DNA of 64,000 nt, from assembly GCF_014066305.1 (NCBI RefSeq), contig NW_023501044.1:946001-1010000 (forward strand), written 5' to 3'. The position numbers and the translations under genes were made by a program. Below the pieces are notes generated by a model, which was not told where the DNA came from, did no database searches, and saw only the letters and a program-made list of their open reading frames with translations. Each line of letters opens with the position of its first letter. The stretch's first letter is position 1. Positions 1 to 12,430 of the stretch are shown here, one piece after another. Source of the DNA: Letharia columbiana. Its lineage: Eukaryota > Ascomycota > Lecanoromycetes > Lecanorales > Parmeliaceae.

Positions 1-1641
1 TTTATTAAAATTTAAAAATTTAATAATATTATTAATAATTAATTAAGAGACTTTATTTATAATATAATAAAGTACTTTTTAAATTAATAATTATAGAATA
101 TTCTAGATTAAGAAATAGAGGTATTAATTATTTAAGATTATAAGAGTTATATTATAAAGCTTAAAAAGATTTTTAAATTTAGATTTAGCGAGATAATAAA
201 GAAATATAATATTATTATATTATAAAATCGATATTAAATAATCTTTAAAGTCGTTTATATTAGAAATATAAGTTATAATATTTCTTTAAATCTTTAAAAG
301 TATAAAAATATTAGAAAAATATTTTTAAATTTCTTTTTAGTAAGTCTTAGATAATAATAGCTTATACTCGAAAAACGCTAGATATAATTATTATTTACTT
401 TAATTTATAATTAATTAATTAAATAAGAGTTAATCTTCTTATTAGAGATATTCTTATATTTATATTTAAGCTTTTAATAAATTATATCAATAAAAAAATA
501 TAAAAACGCCGCTATTTTTATAGTAATATTTATATATATAATATTTATATATTAATAGATATAAAATATAATTAGAGTAAAATATTATTAAATTAAAATA
601 AGATATATCTAGATATATTTATATAAATAAAATAGAAGTATAATAATAAAAAGATTTAAATTTATTTAAATTTATTTTTACTTTATAAGTATAGAGAAGA
701 AAGCGAAAATCTATAATCTTATTTCCATATTCTTAATTTCTCGAATTTCTCGATTATTTTTAATATATTCTTTCGAAATATATTAATAGATTTCTAAGTA
801 GTTTTAAAATACCCTTTCTAGCGTACGCGATATTTATTCTTTTTCTCTTATTTCTCTCGACGTATAATCTTCTCTATTATATACTTTTTTTATTTCTTAA
901 TAATTATAAATATAGATAAAGATATCTCTTTATTAAAAGAATTTAATTTAATTTACTCTAGATAAATAATTAAAATAATTAAATAAATTTTAGATATATT
1001 AAGTAAAAGTTCTAGCTTATAAATTAAAGTATTAATCTTTTTAAAAATTCTATATAGATCGACTTTTTTAATAAATAATAAGAAATTTTTAAAGATATAA
1101 TAATTTATATCTCTAATTTTAATTAATTTAAGATATATACTCTTAATTAGATTAGAGGTTTTATACTTAATATTATATTTAATAGTTATCTTAATTTATA
1201 TTAGCTTAATTATATTAGAAATATTATCATAAATTATCTTTTAGATTTTAATAAAATTCGCGAGTATTAAATTTTTATCTAAGATTATATTTATTAGATA
1301 ATCTCTAAATTTAATTTTATAAAGTATTTTAAAAGAGATAATAAAAGTTAAGGCGTTTTCTACGATATTTAGAGAATACTTAATTTTTATTAATAAAGTA
1401 TCTTAATTCTTCTTATATTTACTAATAAGTAGATATTATAAAACTATCTTTATTATTTAATTTATATATTCTATTTACTTATTTATTAAAGAATAATAAA
1501 TTATTATTATTTCTAATATTATCTTATATTTTAAAAATAGCATTTTTTAAAATATATTAATAAATTTAAAATCTTAATCGAAGATTAATTTATAGAGAAT
1601 TCTCTAAAATTTATAGATCTAGTTAAAATATCTTATTACTT
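1..1641 (-). pseudogene. Gypsy (Ty3) element H, integrase C-terminal half and downstream region, RIP-degraded
   Basis: This is the 3' part of a gypsy pol gene, read on the minus strand through RIP stops. Around 1460-1499 the frame gives a relic of the integrase signature Y-H-P-x-T-D-G-Q with a following E-Y-x-N-Q. Further on, about 900-1200, comes a relic of the post-integrase region ending in a His-x-x-x-x-x-x-x-H-L-E-Q-like stretch, and about 740-900 a possible chromodomain-like segment (I-E-K-I-I-R-R-E-I). In gypsy elements the integrase inserts the cDNA and the chromodomain targets heterochromatin. The gene continues at 28525-30385; element E interrupts it between the catalytic D and E regions. 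Positions 1-700 show no recognisable domain and may hold the 3' untranslated region or LTR. All frames are closed by TAA/TAG. Confidence 0.7.
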
Positions 1642-1646
1642 AAATC

Positions 1647-1798
1647 TATTGAAATTCGCATTACGTAACTCTTAGCGTCTTAGCAATCACGTAATTATAT
1701 CACGTAATACGCCTTAGCGCGCTTATATTAAGTCGCTCTTTTCTTTTATAGAACTCTATAATTAATATAATTAAATATTCTATCTTTATATTCTAATA
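1647..1798 (+). repeat. 5' LTR of E (152 bp)
   Basis: Starts TATTGAAATT (ancestral TGTTGAAATT, as still seen in the 3' LTR) and ends TTCTAATA, directly before the primer-binding site. It is the same length as the 3' LTR at 28368-28519 and aligns with it through C/T and G/A changes as far as I can see by eye. Confidence 0.88.
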
Positions 1799-1813
1799 GA
1801 TTATAAACTTAGA
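1799..1813 (+). other. Primer-binding site of E
   Basis: GATTATAAACTTAGA begins at the base after the LTR. Undoing RIP-type changes gives a sequence like GGTTATGAGCCC, which is complementary to the anticodon arm of fungal initiator tRNA-Met (GGGCTCATAACC). Drosophila copia uses the same kind of internal half-tRNA primer. Confidence 0.65.
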
Positions 1814-3245
1814 TTATATTTAATAACTATTTTAATAATAATATAATCTATTATTATAATTATAATTATTTTTAAATATTTATATTTATTATAATAAAGA
1901 TAATTATAACTATAAAAGACTTTATTAATCTTCTTAATATAAAAAATTTTTATTTTAAAATAATTATTCTAAGTTTAAATAGCTATTATTTATTTATAAT
2001 TTAAAAATTAAAAACTATTATTTAAGCGCTTTTACTTTCTAATTAAAATAATATAAAGCGAGTTAAAATATATTATATCTAATTAAAACTATCGAAGTCG
2101 CTATATAATTAATTAAATTATATTATTATTAAGATCTTTAAAATATTATTAATTTCTCTATATAAAATACGCTAAATAAAGAAATAATACGATCTTATTT
2201 ATATATTATAAATATTAAAGAATTAGATAGCGAGTATTTAAACTTTATATTTATTTAATTATAAAATATTTATAATAAAAATTAAAAATTAGTTATTTTA
2301 ATTATTATTAAAAGAAATATAATTTAAAAAAAATTAGCTTTAACGCTAATTACGTAATTTCTAATTATTATTAATAAAGATATATTAATTAAAAGAATAA
2401 GAATCTTAATTTTAAAAGTAAAAGAAGAAGAAACTTCTATTATCGCAAAGAAGTCTTAATACGAGTACTTACTTTAGAAATAAAATACCTTAATAATAAG
2501 TAAATAATCTTATAATTAATCTTAATTTTAAACTCTAATTAAATTAATTTTAAAGAAAATAATTAGAGCTTTTAATTATTAAGATAATTAATATAATTTT
2601 AATAATATAATATTATATCTATATATAAGAGATAAGTCTCTATTATTATAATATTTTTAAATTATCTTAATATTTTTAAAATTTATTAATTACTTAATTT
2701 TCTAATAGAATACTATTTACTATTTTAAATATTAATAAATAATAAATCTTTATAAATAAAGATTTAAACTATATTGAGTTAATTTTAAAATTTAATAAAA
2801 TTTTTCTTATATATTTAAATTTTTAATATATTATAAAAAATATTTTAATAGCGAGAGTAAATATATATTAAGCTTTTTTATTAATTTTAATTTAATATTA
2901 AAATAATTAATCTTTAAGTCTTTATTAAAATTAATCTTTAATAAAAATCTTTTTAATTTTTAAACGCGTTTAATTTTATTAATATTATCTATTTTAATTA
3001 CTTCTCTAAACTCTATTAATATATAAATTTTATTTTTAAATTTAAACTTTAATAAAGCGAGCTTATTTAGCTTATCTAGCTTATTCTCTAATAAAAAAAA
3101 TTTATTAAATCTTTAAATACTATATCTTTTAAGAAATTTAAAATTTTAATTTTTTTAAATTATCTTAATAATATTAATAAGTTTAAAAATATTTTTAATT
3201 ATTAAATTTAAAAATAATAGTTTAAGAATAAATTAAAGCTACTTC
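1814..3245 (+). pseudogene. Gag region of E, first part
   Basis: This stretch between primer site and the B insertion matches, in reverse complement, the D segment at roughly 17100-18550, and in part the G segment at 60624-62511. By position it is the 5' untranslated region and the start of gag, the particle protein of a copia element. No frame is open because glutamine and tryptophan codons became stops. The last bases, ACTTC at 3241-3245, are the left target duplication of B. Comparison with D about 17090-17130 shows the uninterrupted target site. Confidence 0.7.
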
Positions 3246-3384
3246 TATTGAAAGTAGTAGATGAAATACTTGATTGATTAGATCTAACTACAGAGAGCAT
3301 CACGAATACATATATCGCCAAGCCTCGGCAAACCTTCCTCGCCTCGGCAAACCTTCTAATTCAGTCAGATAACACATTTCGACA
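3246..3384 (-). repeat. 3' LTR of B (139 bp)
   Basis: On the minus strand it runs TGTCGAAATG to CTACTTTCAATA. The upstream minus-strand purine tract GAGAG sits just outside it. It is one of the least RIP-mutated stretches in the window: many CA and TG remain, and an internal short direct repeat (GCCTCGGCAAACCTTC twice) is preserved. Confidence 0.9.
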
Positions 3385-3900
3385 CTCTCATATACTCGAA
3401 ATACAGCTCGAATCAAACAAGTAGAAAAACGAAAAAACACCCCCACCCCCCTACCCCCCCCATTCGAGCAAATAGCCATGTCCGAACGCCGGGTGGCAAA
3501 GGTGAAGAGGATATGTATGGGAAACATTCCATTCACCCCATATAAAAATTCCATTTTTTATCAAAAAGCGATTTTTTGAAAATTTTATTTCCAGTCCACT
3601 TGATGCACACCAAAAATTGATCAATTAGAGGCCGGAATTAGTGACGTCCACAATAGGGTAGGTAAAGTGAAAAGTCGAAATCTAAAAACGACTATATCAG
3701 ACCATACCCCCACTACCAAAATTCCACTTTTATCAAAAAGCGGTTTTTTGAAAATTTTATTTCCAGGCCATCTAGTGCACACCAAAAATCGACCGATTCG
3801 AGGCCGGAGGATATTCGTGGGGGTATAATAAATCCGATTGGAAGAAATTATCCGTCCCACACGCACGCGCCCAGCTATAAAGCCCCTACGAAGGTCGTTT
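3385..3900 (-). other. 3' untranslated region of B, with C-run tract and duplicated block
   Basis: This lightly mutated stretch lies directly inside the 3' LTR. It has a C-run tract on the plus strand at about 3438-3461 (G-rich on the element's coding strand). A block of about 95 bp occurs twice, near 3541-3636 and 3712-3807, offset 172 bp. Each copy has the core TATCAAAAAGCG and ends in a GAGGCCGG. The same sequence family appears near the 3' end of A (26780-27040), E (27950-28200) and D (11880-12120), although the LTR of B is unrelated to theirs. Open frames of 81-84 codons here on the minus strand cross LTR or untranslated sequence and are not genes. Confidence 0.75.
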
Positions 3901-4204
3901 TAGATATCTAGTCCTTAGTGATAATAACTAATAGCGATATACGCCTTATATATAGTACGTTAATAGGATAAGATATAGATAAGAATATTTTAAAAGAGCT
4001 TTAAAGATTTAATAGCGATAGTAATAGTAGCGCTAAAGAAATAGCTATTTCGATATAAAATAATAAATTCGCAGAGTGTCTAGTTAGATATAAAGGCTCG
4101 GCGAGTAATTTAAGTAGATTATTTAAGATATGGAGACTAATTAGAAGTAGGCTCTTATATAAGTAATAAAATCGAAAGACTTAATTTACTCGAAATTCAT
4201 TTAC

Positions 4205-4392
4205 CTCTTAAAGTGTTAAAGTTAATTCTTTCTTAATAATAATCTATCTACCTCTTAAGATATTAAAGTTAATTCTTTCTTAATAATAATTTATTTATCT
4301 CTTAAGATATTAAAGTTAATTCTTTATTAATAATAATTTATTTATCTCTTAAGATATTAAAGTCGATTCTTTCTTAATAATAAATATATCGC
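4205..4392. repeat. Tandem repeat, four units of 47 bp
   Basis: The phrase CTCTTAAG recurs at 4205 (as CTCTTAAA), 4252, 4299 and 4346, an exact 47-bp period. Units differ at a few bases. It lies near the end of the B coding region or the start of its 3' untranslated region. Confidence 0.85.
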
Positions 4393-5099
4393 TGAGATAT
4401 AAGAAATAGTTATTCTATAGATAAGATTTTAGCTTAATAAGTTTTCGAAAGAGCTTAAATTTATCTTTATATAGGGCCTTAATAAATCTATCGACTATCT
4501 ACTTATTAATAAAAATATATTTAAAATTTATATTATTATTAGTAATTTAGCCGCGTATTTAATAATATTAGATATTAATATATTTAATACGATTATAATA
4601 TTAAGGGTTCTTTATTAAAGCAATTACGTCTTAATTATTATCGAAAATAATAATTATTTAAAGCGATTTATTAAGACGGATTTAATTAAATAATTTTTGA
4701 AATTAAATAACTTCCTTTATAGTCTAAGTCTAATTAATATATTTAATCTTATAAATAAATAATACGATAATAGTTTATCGCTTAAAAGATTAGCTAATTA
4801 TCTTACTTTTTAGATTATAAATATAATTTAAGATTAATTTATAAGTATTATAATTATTAGCTTAATCGAAGTTAATATAATTAATTAAATTTTAAAGTAA
4901 ATTTTTATAAGTAAGATATTAATAAATAGTTATTCTAAGATATTAAAAGATACGCTTAATAGCTATATAATAAGCTTTAATAAGATTTAAAGAATATTAT
5001 AAGATTATTAATATAGCGAATATAATATTAGATCTTATATCTAGTATAGCGTATATAAAGAATTTAATAATTAATTAATAAGTTTTTAATAACTTAGCG

Positions 5100-6250
5100 A
5101 ATATTATATAACTATTCTTAGTAAAAAGTAATTATATACTAATTTTTATAGAAGTAGATTATAGCTTAAACTCTTATATTCTATAATATCTAAAAAATTA
5201 TTTAATATAGATTAACTAATCTAAATATAATATTTAATTAATATAATTATAAATTATAATTATATTTAAATAGTAGCTATAGAGGTTTAATTTACTTATT
5301 TTAAACTTAATATTAAATATATTCTTAATTCGTTAAATATTAAATCGAGAAGAATTAGTAATAAAAATATTATTTATATAGAGAGCGATAATAATATTAA
5401 TATTAAGATTAATAAATATATTATAATTAATATTAATAAGAATAAGATCGATCTCTTATATATAGTTAATAAAGATATTATATTATATATATAAGGATTA
5501 TTTTAAATTATAGAGTATCTTATTAAGCTTATAGACTCGTTAAGAATACTTCTTTAAGATAAAATTAGTAAACTATTTTATATAAATTTCCTCTTCGACG
5601 TCTCTATAGAGGAAAGCGGTTTTAATATTTATTTATTTTAGATTTTAATCTTCAATAGTAATTAAGATAAAGATAGTCTTATAAAATATAAGCTTAATTA
5701 TTAAAGCGAAGATTTCGTTATAGTTTAAGTCTTTATATTATTCGAAATTATATATTATTTAGCGAGCCTTATAGCGAGTAACTTTATTATTAAATTTATA
5801 TTTTAAGATATAAATTTATCTATTACGAAGTATAATACGCCTATAAAATAGATCGATAAAAGTCTAAATATTATTCTTTTTCAGCGACTCGAATTCTTCG
5901 ATTATATCGCCTTTTTATTACTTATAAGAAGAATTATTTATAATAGTCTTTTTATAGGTCTTCGGCTTATATAACTCTATATTTACGATTTAAGTAATTA
6001 TAATATAAAGTATAAAAGGATTTAAAGAGAGATTTTGAGAAATTAAGTATAAATAGTTAAAATATAAGAGTATATTATCTTATATTATTAGGGTAAATCG
6101 AGGTATAATAATAGAAGTATTAAAGTCGAAAGAAGTTACTATAGGCTTCGAAGGCCTTAAAATAAATCTAGATAACTAAATAAGTTTATTTATATTCATT
6201 ATATTCATAAAAAGAAAATTTTCAATTAAGAGAGGCGTTATAAATCTAGG
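5100..6250 (-). pseudogene. Reverse transcriptase relic of B
   Basis: Copia reverse transcriptase copies the element RNA into cDNA. On the minus strand the stretch about 5605-5640 gives M-D-V-K-T-A-F-L followed by a Y/N-rich position, and 5369-5380 gives tat-ata-aat-aat, the RIP product of Y-V-D-D, preceded by I-A-L and followed by I-F-I-T-N. Spacing of about 240 bp between the two fits copia. The outer limits are approximate. RNase H should follow at lower coordinates, roughly 4450-5000. Dense TAA/TAG stops make it inactive. Confidence 0.72.
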
Positions 6251-9200
6251 CGTATTCCCCTCTATAGCTGAATTATTTAACGATTAAAAAAGTATTAAAT
6301 TAGATAAGAGTTTATTCTTTTTTCTATTCTATATAACTTTTAATAAGTATATAATATTATTATCTAATAGTAGTATCTGATAAATATAATCGTTATTATA
6401 GTTTATAAAAATATCTTTTTAGATATAATATTATCCTTTCTTTTATTTAGTAATTAATCTTCTTATTATAATAAAGCTCTTAATTTTAATATATTTAATA
6501 TATATTAGATAGGATTTATATTTAATATAAGTCTTATATAGAGTAAGTTTATGATCTATAATAAGGCTATAATTACGAAGATAGTTTATTATTATTATAA
6601 GCTTTAGTTAAAACTTTTAATTAATATTAATATTCTCTATAATAATATTAATAATATTAAAGAGAGTTTAATCGAGTTATTTAGCCACTTTATTTTATTC
6701 GAGATTTTTTAATTAGATTAACTTCTAAATAATATTATAATTAATATAATAAATATCGAAATTATAGTTTTTATATTCGCCCTTATAATTGCTTTATAGA
6801 TATTTAATAGTAAAGTCGCTATATTTATTATAAAGCTAAAAGCGCTTAAAAGCGATAAAGATATCGCTTTTTTATTTAATAATCTTAATCTTAAAGCGTT
6901 TATTATAATTATCTAGAAAGGTAATAAAGTATTTTTCTTTATCGAAGCTACGCGAGGTAATAGAATTATAGATATCGATATAGATTAAATTATTTAATCT
7001 TTTTTTAAGGCGAATATAAGATTTATATAGTATATTCTTCGTCTTTTTAATAGTATATAAAGCGTAAGACTTTATTTCTATAATTTTTTTAATAAGATCT
7101 ATACTCTTAGATAATTTAGCGAGCTTTTAGATATTCTAATACCTTAAATAATCTATATAGATATATTAAAGATTAAGAGTTTCTTCGTTAATTTTATAAG
7201 GCGTTTTATTAAAGTCGAAATTAAAATTAGAGTTAGAGGTATTAGACTTAGCGAAGATAGAAATATCTTTATTTATTAAATTAGCTTTCTTCTTATATTT
7301 TAAAGTAATTTAAAGTATAGCGAACTTCGTATCTTATTATTTAAGTATTAATATAGATATTAATTTAGCTTTAAATGATATTAATATAGATTTTAATTTT
7401 TATATATAAAAGATATATAGATTATTTTTTTATAGTTAAGCGGTAATATCGCGATAATTAATTTTAATATCGTTAAGAACGAATTTTATAAATAGGCTAT
7501 TACGTATTAATTATCTTTAAGAAATTAGATTAAAAGATAGTTTAAAAAGATAAAGAATATTAATAAGAATTAACTCTTTCTTCTTACCATCGATAATAGT
7601 ACTAAAATATACTTTATTAATATTAATAAAGATAAAAAAAGTCCTTAATATTCTTAATTAAATGAATATTATTAATCTTAAGATTAAGAAAATAATATTT
7701 AATAAAGGTATTTTAATAGAGAGTAAAGTATTATAAGTAGATATAATCTAGAGTCTATTATATAAGCGAGCTATTGAATTTAGCTATATATATAATATAT
7801 ATTTCTCTTTTAATATTAATAGAATTATAATAACGCTTCTTATTAGATTTATAATCTTTATTCTTATTCTTTTTATCGTTAAATTTAAAGTTGTTATCTT
7901 AAATATTACTTCTATTATTATCGCCGCTAATATCTTTATTCTAGCTCTTTTTATTAAGTTAATTATACTTTATTTTAATATAATAATATTTCTTATAATA
8001 AGTATAGTATTTAACTTACTTTTAAATTATATAATTATTGAAATTAGATATAATTCTCTTCTATGGCTTAATAGTAATAATAAGGCTTAAGTTATTTAGA
8101 ATAAGACGGCGAGGGCGCTAAGTAATAAAGGTATAGTTGAATTTAGTGCGCTTAGAAGATAGATTAATAACTATCTAAATAAATCGAGTAATAGCGTACT
8201 TTAGCGAGAAAGTAGACTCTATATTTATCTTATTTATTAACTTATAATTTTGAATATAATAGATAAAATAGATATTATAGGTCTTACTTAATTCGATATA
8301 AAAGAGAAAAATAAGAAAATTAATTTCTAATTTTAACTTAGACGATATATTAATAATATCGATATAAATACTCTTAAGGCGAGCTACGAAATTCGATATA
8401 TCTTTATATTAATTAAGATTTAGCTTAAATAGCTAACGATAGAGGTTATTAAGAGTATTAAAATCTTTAAATTTATTATTAATAATAATAGTCTTCTATA
8501 GAAGATAGATATTAGTTTTATTTTCTAGATCTAATAGTAAATTATTATTAAGATAATTCTAGATAATATTAATAGCTAGTTTATATTCTAGCTTTTACTT
8601 AGTAATTTTATTTTCGATAATATTAATAAGCCTTATAACTTTAGCGTTAAGTATATCTTCGATTAAGATAAAAATGATAAGATAATTTTTTTATTTAATC
8701 TTAGTAAATTTAATAAAGTGTTATGCTATAAGATATTAATATATATTTTACTATTATATTTAAAGACCTTTAAATCCTTTAAGCTTAGCGATATAAAGAG
8801 ATAGTTTATTAAACTTTATATCTAAGTTAATTTCTTTCGATATAGTTTTAATTTCGACGTATTATTTAAAGCGCGAAGAAATTAAGAGTTTATAAGAGAA
8901 TTAAATTTAATAGACTTTATGATAATATTAAAGAGATCCTCGCTATCGATTACTTCGAGAGATAATTTATAAATTAAATTATTAAAAGTTATAGAGCTAT
9001 TAGAGAGATAAATAGATATATAATTATATCCTTAACTTTCTAAATACTTTCTAAATTAATATTAAGCTTTATTTAATATCTAATTATATTAAGAAAAATC
9101 GCGCTTAAAGATATATTTATCTACGCGTGCTTTATTATATAATATATAAAATTATTTTTAAAAAATATTTAAAGATATAATAGACGCGTATAATTTATAG

Positions 9201-10020
9201 TAACTTTTAAACTTATTTTAAATTATAGGAGGCGTTAATAAATAACTATATCTAAAGCGTTTAATATTATCTTAATTAAAAGAAGATATTAATATATAAC
9301 TATATCTAAAGTATATAATATTATCTTAATTAATATAATTAAATAAAGGATTTTCTTAAGATATAATTAGATTTAAAGGTAATTAAGTAGATATAGAGTC
9401 TATATTAAATAGAAAACTTAAAAACTCTTTATATTCTTTATTTTACGCGATAATTATATTCTTTATTAATTAGATATTTAATTATTAATTTAATAATCTA
9501 TTAGCTAAGCGATTGATAGTATTAGTATAATAATACTTCGCTATAATTTACTTAACTAATATAATTATATTTCGATTAAGAAATAAGAGTGCTTCTTTAT
9601 ATACTACCTCTTTTATAATTATATTATTTCTATTTATAAATTTAGTATTCTATAAATAAAATTAATATCGTTTAAAGCGCTTAGCTAATTAATTAATTTA
9701 ATAAAATTTTTAGTTAACTTAGTACTTAAGCTCTCTATTTTAATTCTTTATTTTTTAATATAGTAGCTAGAGATAATAGTAGCGAGGTTTTTATAAGAGT
9801 TATAGCTATTATATAATAAGTATAATTTATTATTTAAAGGTCGATAAAGCTTAGAGAGTGCTATCGAGTTACTTTAAAGTAAATTAATCGAGTATCTAAT
9901 ATTACGATAATATCGCTAAGCGATATAATATTATAATAAAGCTTCCTTCTATTTTTTAAGCATTTAATTAATAAGCTAGCTGACTTATAAGTAATATATT
10001 AAATAAATATCCTGCGATTT

Positions 10021-10032
10021 AGGCTTATAACC
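10021..10032 (-). other. Primer-binding site of B
   Basis: On the minus strand it reads GGTTATAAGCCT, starting at the base after the 5' LTR. It differs from the initiator tRNA-Met complement GGTTATGAGCCC by a RIP-type G-to-A change and a last-base C-to-T change. Confidence 0.75.
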
Positions 10033-10171
10033 TATTAAAAGTAGTAGGTGAAACACTTAATTAATTAGATCTAACTGCAGAGAGCATCACGAATATATGT
10101 GTCGCCAAGCCTCGGCAAACCTTCCTCGCCTCGGCAAACCTTCTAATTCAGTCAGGTAACACATTTCGACA
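10033..10171 (-). repeat. 5' LTR of B (139 bp)
   Basis: Same length as the copy at 3246-3384. The differences I see are C/T or G/A transitions. It is followed on the plus strand by the right target duplication ACTTC (10172-10176). Confidence 0.9.
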
Positions 10172-10176
10172 ACTTC

Positions 10177-11584
10177 GACTATAGCGCTATATTAAAAAAA
10201 ATTATATAAAATTAATTATTAATATTATTATTATTAAAGTTTAAATTAATAGCTAATTATAAATATAAAATTAAATCTATATTATATTAAAATCGCGCTA
10301 TAAAAAAAACTTATATTTTAAAATTAAAAATAAGATTAATATTAAAAAAGTCTAGAAGATTTTAAATAAATTTAAATCTTAAAATTTGAATATTCTTAAT
10401 TTTATATTTAGAAAGATAAATAATATTACTTTTATAAGATATAATAATAATTCTTAATTCTATATTAATAGATTTATAAAGATTTTAAATAAATTTAATA
10501 ATTTATTCTTAAAGTTAAAGTTTAATAAGAATTAAAAAATTTATTATTTTTATTTAGATTTAGATTTATTATATAATTTATATTATAAATAATATAATTA
10601 AAATTATAATATCTTTAAAAATAATAATATTATAAAATTTAATCTAAATTATATAATTACTTAATTTATTAATATTATAATTAATTTTATTAATTTAATT
10701 AATATTAAAATCTATATATTAATTACTTTAATTAATAATTTTTTTATATATAATTTATAAAGCGTTATTATATTAATTATTATTAATAAAATTATTAAAT
10801 ATAGAATTTAATAAAAAACTTATATTAATAATTTTTATATTTATATTTAAACTTATAAATATTATAATTATTATAAAAAAAACTAATATAATAACGCTAA
10901 ATATATTATTTTATATTTTAAATTTAAAAAATAGAATAGTAATAATAATAAAAGAGATTATAATAATTATAAAGATCGCGATAATTATAATAATAAAGAT
11001 AATAATAAGAGAGATAATAATAATAATTTCTCTAACTCGAATAATAAAGATAAAGATAAAAATATTTAAATTAATAAGTCTATTATTAATTATTAATTTA
11101 ATAATATTAAAACTATTATAATATATATCTAATTATTAACTAATCGAATATCGAGCTAATTTTATAATATATATTTAATCTCTAATCTAAAGAATATTAT
11201 ATATTTTATATATTAATTCTTAATCTCTATAAAATTAAATCTATTATTCCTTTATTAAAAAAGATCTAAAAACTATAAATTAAATTTTTTTCGATATTTA
11301 TAATTACTATATTATTTTTTTTATAATTTATAAATACTAATTTATTTATTTACGATAAATTATTATCGCTTCTTAATTTAAAAATTTTAGCGAATTTATA
11401 ATTATATAATTTAATTAAATAAATTTAAGATTTTTAAGCTATAACTCTATTTTATTCTTTTATATATATTAAATTTAAATATAAAAGTTATAAAGTTTAT
11501 TAAATTAATCTAAAATTATATTTATTATTTATAATATTTTTAAATCTAACTTCGATTAAGATAATTTAAATATTATAAACTATT
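10177..11584 (+). pseudogene. Gag region of E, second part
   Basis: This resumes the E frame after B and matches D around 15730-17100 in reverse complement. About 10850-10905 the plus strand could encode a nucleocapsid zinc knuckle (Cys-x2-Cys with later His and Cys, all cysteines now Tyr), followed to about 11070 by a run rich in Asn, Lys, Arg and Asp. Gag packages the element RNA. The piece ends at the D insertion; CTATT at 11580-11584 should be D's target duplication, but its partner has been deleted. Confidence 0.65.
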
Positions 11585-11736
11585 TATTAAAATATAAAGA
11601 TAAAATACTTAGTTATATTAACTATAGAGTTTTATAAAAGGAAAGAGCGATTTAATATAGGCGCGCTAAGATATATTATATAACGTAGTTACGTAATCGC
11701 TAAGACGCTAAGAGTTATATAATTCGAATTTTAATA
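11585..11736 (-). repeat. 3' LTR of D (152 bp)
   Basis: Reverse complement of the E/G-type LTR; on the plus strand it begins TATTAAAATATAAAG and ends AATTTTAATA. The adjacent minus-strand purine tract AAAGAAGAG lies at 11737-11745. Confidence 0.87.
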
Positions 11737-12430
11737 CTCTTCTTTATATATATTCTTTTATAAGCGAAATCTAATAGCCTCGAAGTTTAATATTAATAAT
11801 ATTAAAATTAAGTAGATAAGATAAGTTAGTACGTCGGGTAGCTAGCGTAAATCAATATGGTACTTCTCTTATTCTCTTTTCATCCCTACCCCTCCCCTTA
11901 TAAATTAAATTAAAAAATATAAGATTTAAAGTTTATAACGTTTAAAATAAGATAAATAAAGTAAAAAGTCGAAATCTAAAAACGACTATATTAAATTATA
12001 GCCCTTACTTAAATATAACTTAAATTTTACTTTTTATTAAAAAACGATTTTTTAAAAATTTTTTTTTTAGATTATCTAGTATATATTAAAAATTAATTAA
12101 TTTAAAATTAAAGGATATATATAGAAATAGCTAAATAAAATAATTAAAAGAAATTCTTCTAGCTATATATCGTCGATTATAAGATTTCTATAAAGGCTAT
12201 TTTAGATAACTAGTTTTTAATAATAATAGTTATAATAGCGATAATTTAAAGATATAATATTTAAGATATTAATAATAAATAGATATAGATTTTTTAAAAG
12301 AGTTTTAGAAGTTTTAATAACGATAGCGAGTAATAGCGTTAAAGAAATAGCTATTTTAATATAAAATAGCGAGTTTATATAGTATTAAATCTTAATATAG
12401 CGACTCGATAAACGACTTAAGATAATTATT
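11737..12430 (-). other. 3' untranslated region of D
   Basis: Matches, in opposite orientation, the segments before the 3' LTRs of A (about 26450-27270) and E (about 27640-28360). It includes a lightly mutated island at 11825-11900 with short C runs. No coding sequence is recognisable between the C-rich island and about 12200. Confidence 0.7.

Larger units (their letters stand above)
3246..10171 (-). mobile_element. Complete copia-type LTR retrotransposon B, nested in E
   Basis: Two 139-bp LTRs (3246-3384, 10033-10171) enclose a 6.6-kb interior and are flanked by ACTTC at 3241-3245 and 10172-10176. The primer site lies at 10021-10032 on the minus strand, next to the 10033-10171 LTR, so that one is the 5' LTR and the element reads right to left. 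Reading through RIP stops on the minus strand gives the copia reverse transcriptase relic M-D-V-K-T-A-F-L (about 5605-5640) and the Y-V-D-D active site (5369-5380). The 3' untranslated region (3385 to about 4400) is lightly mutated and holds a C/G-run tract, a duplicated block and a 47-bp tandem repeat. No frame is functional. Confidence 0.92.

Noticed and set aside
3300..3554. 84-codon open frame on the minus strand
   Set aside because: It crosses the 3' LTR of B and the C-run tract of its untranslated region; it is open only because this island escaped RIP, and its product has no domain.
3621..3866. 81-codon open frame on the minus strand
   Set aside because: Lies inside the duplicated non-coding 3' region of B; homologous segments in A, D and E are not open.
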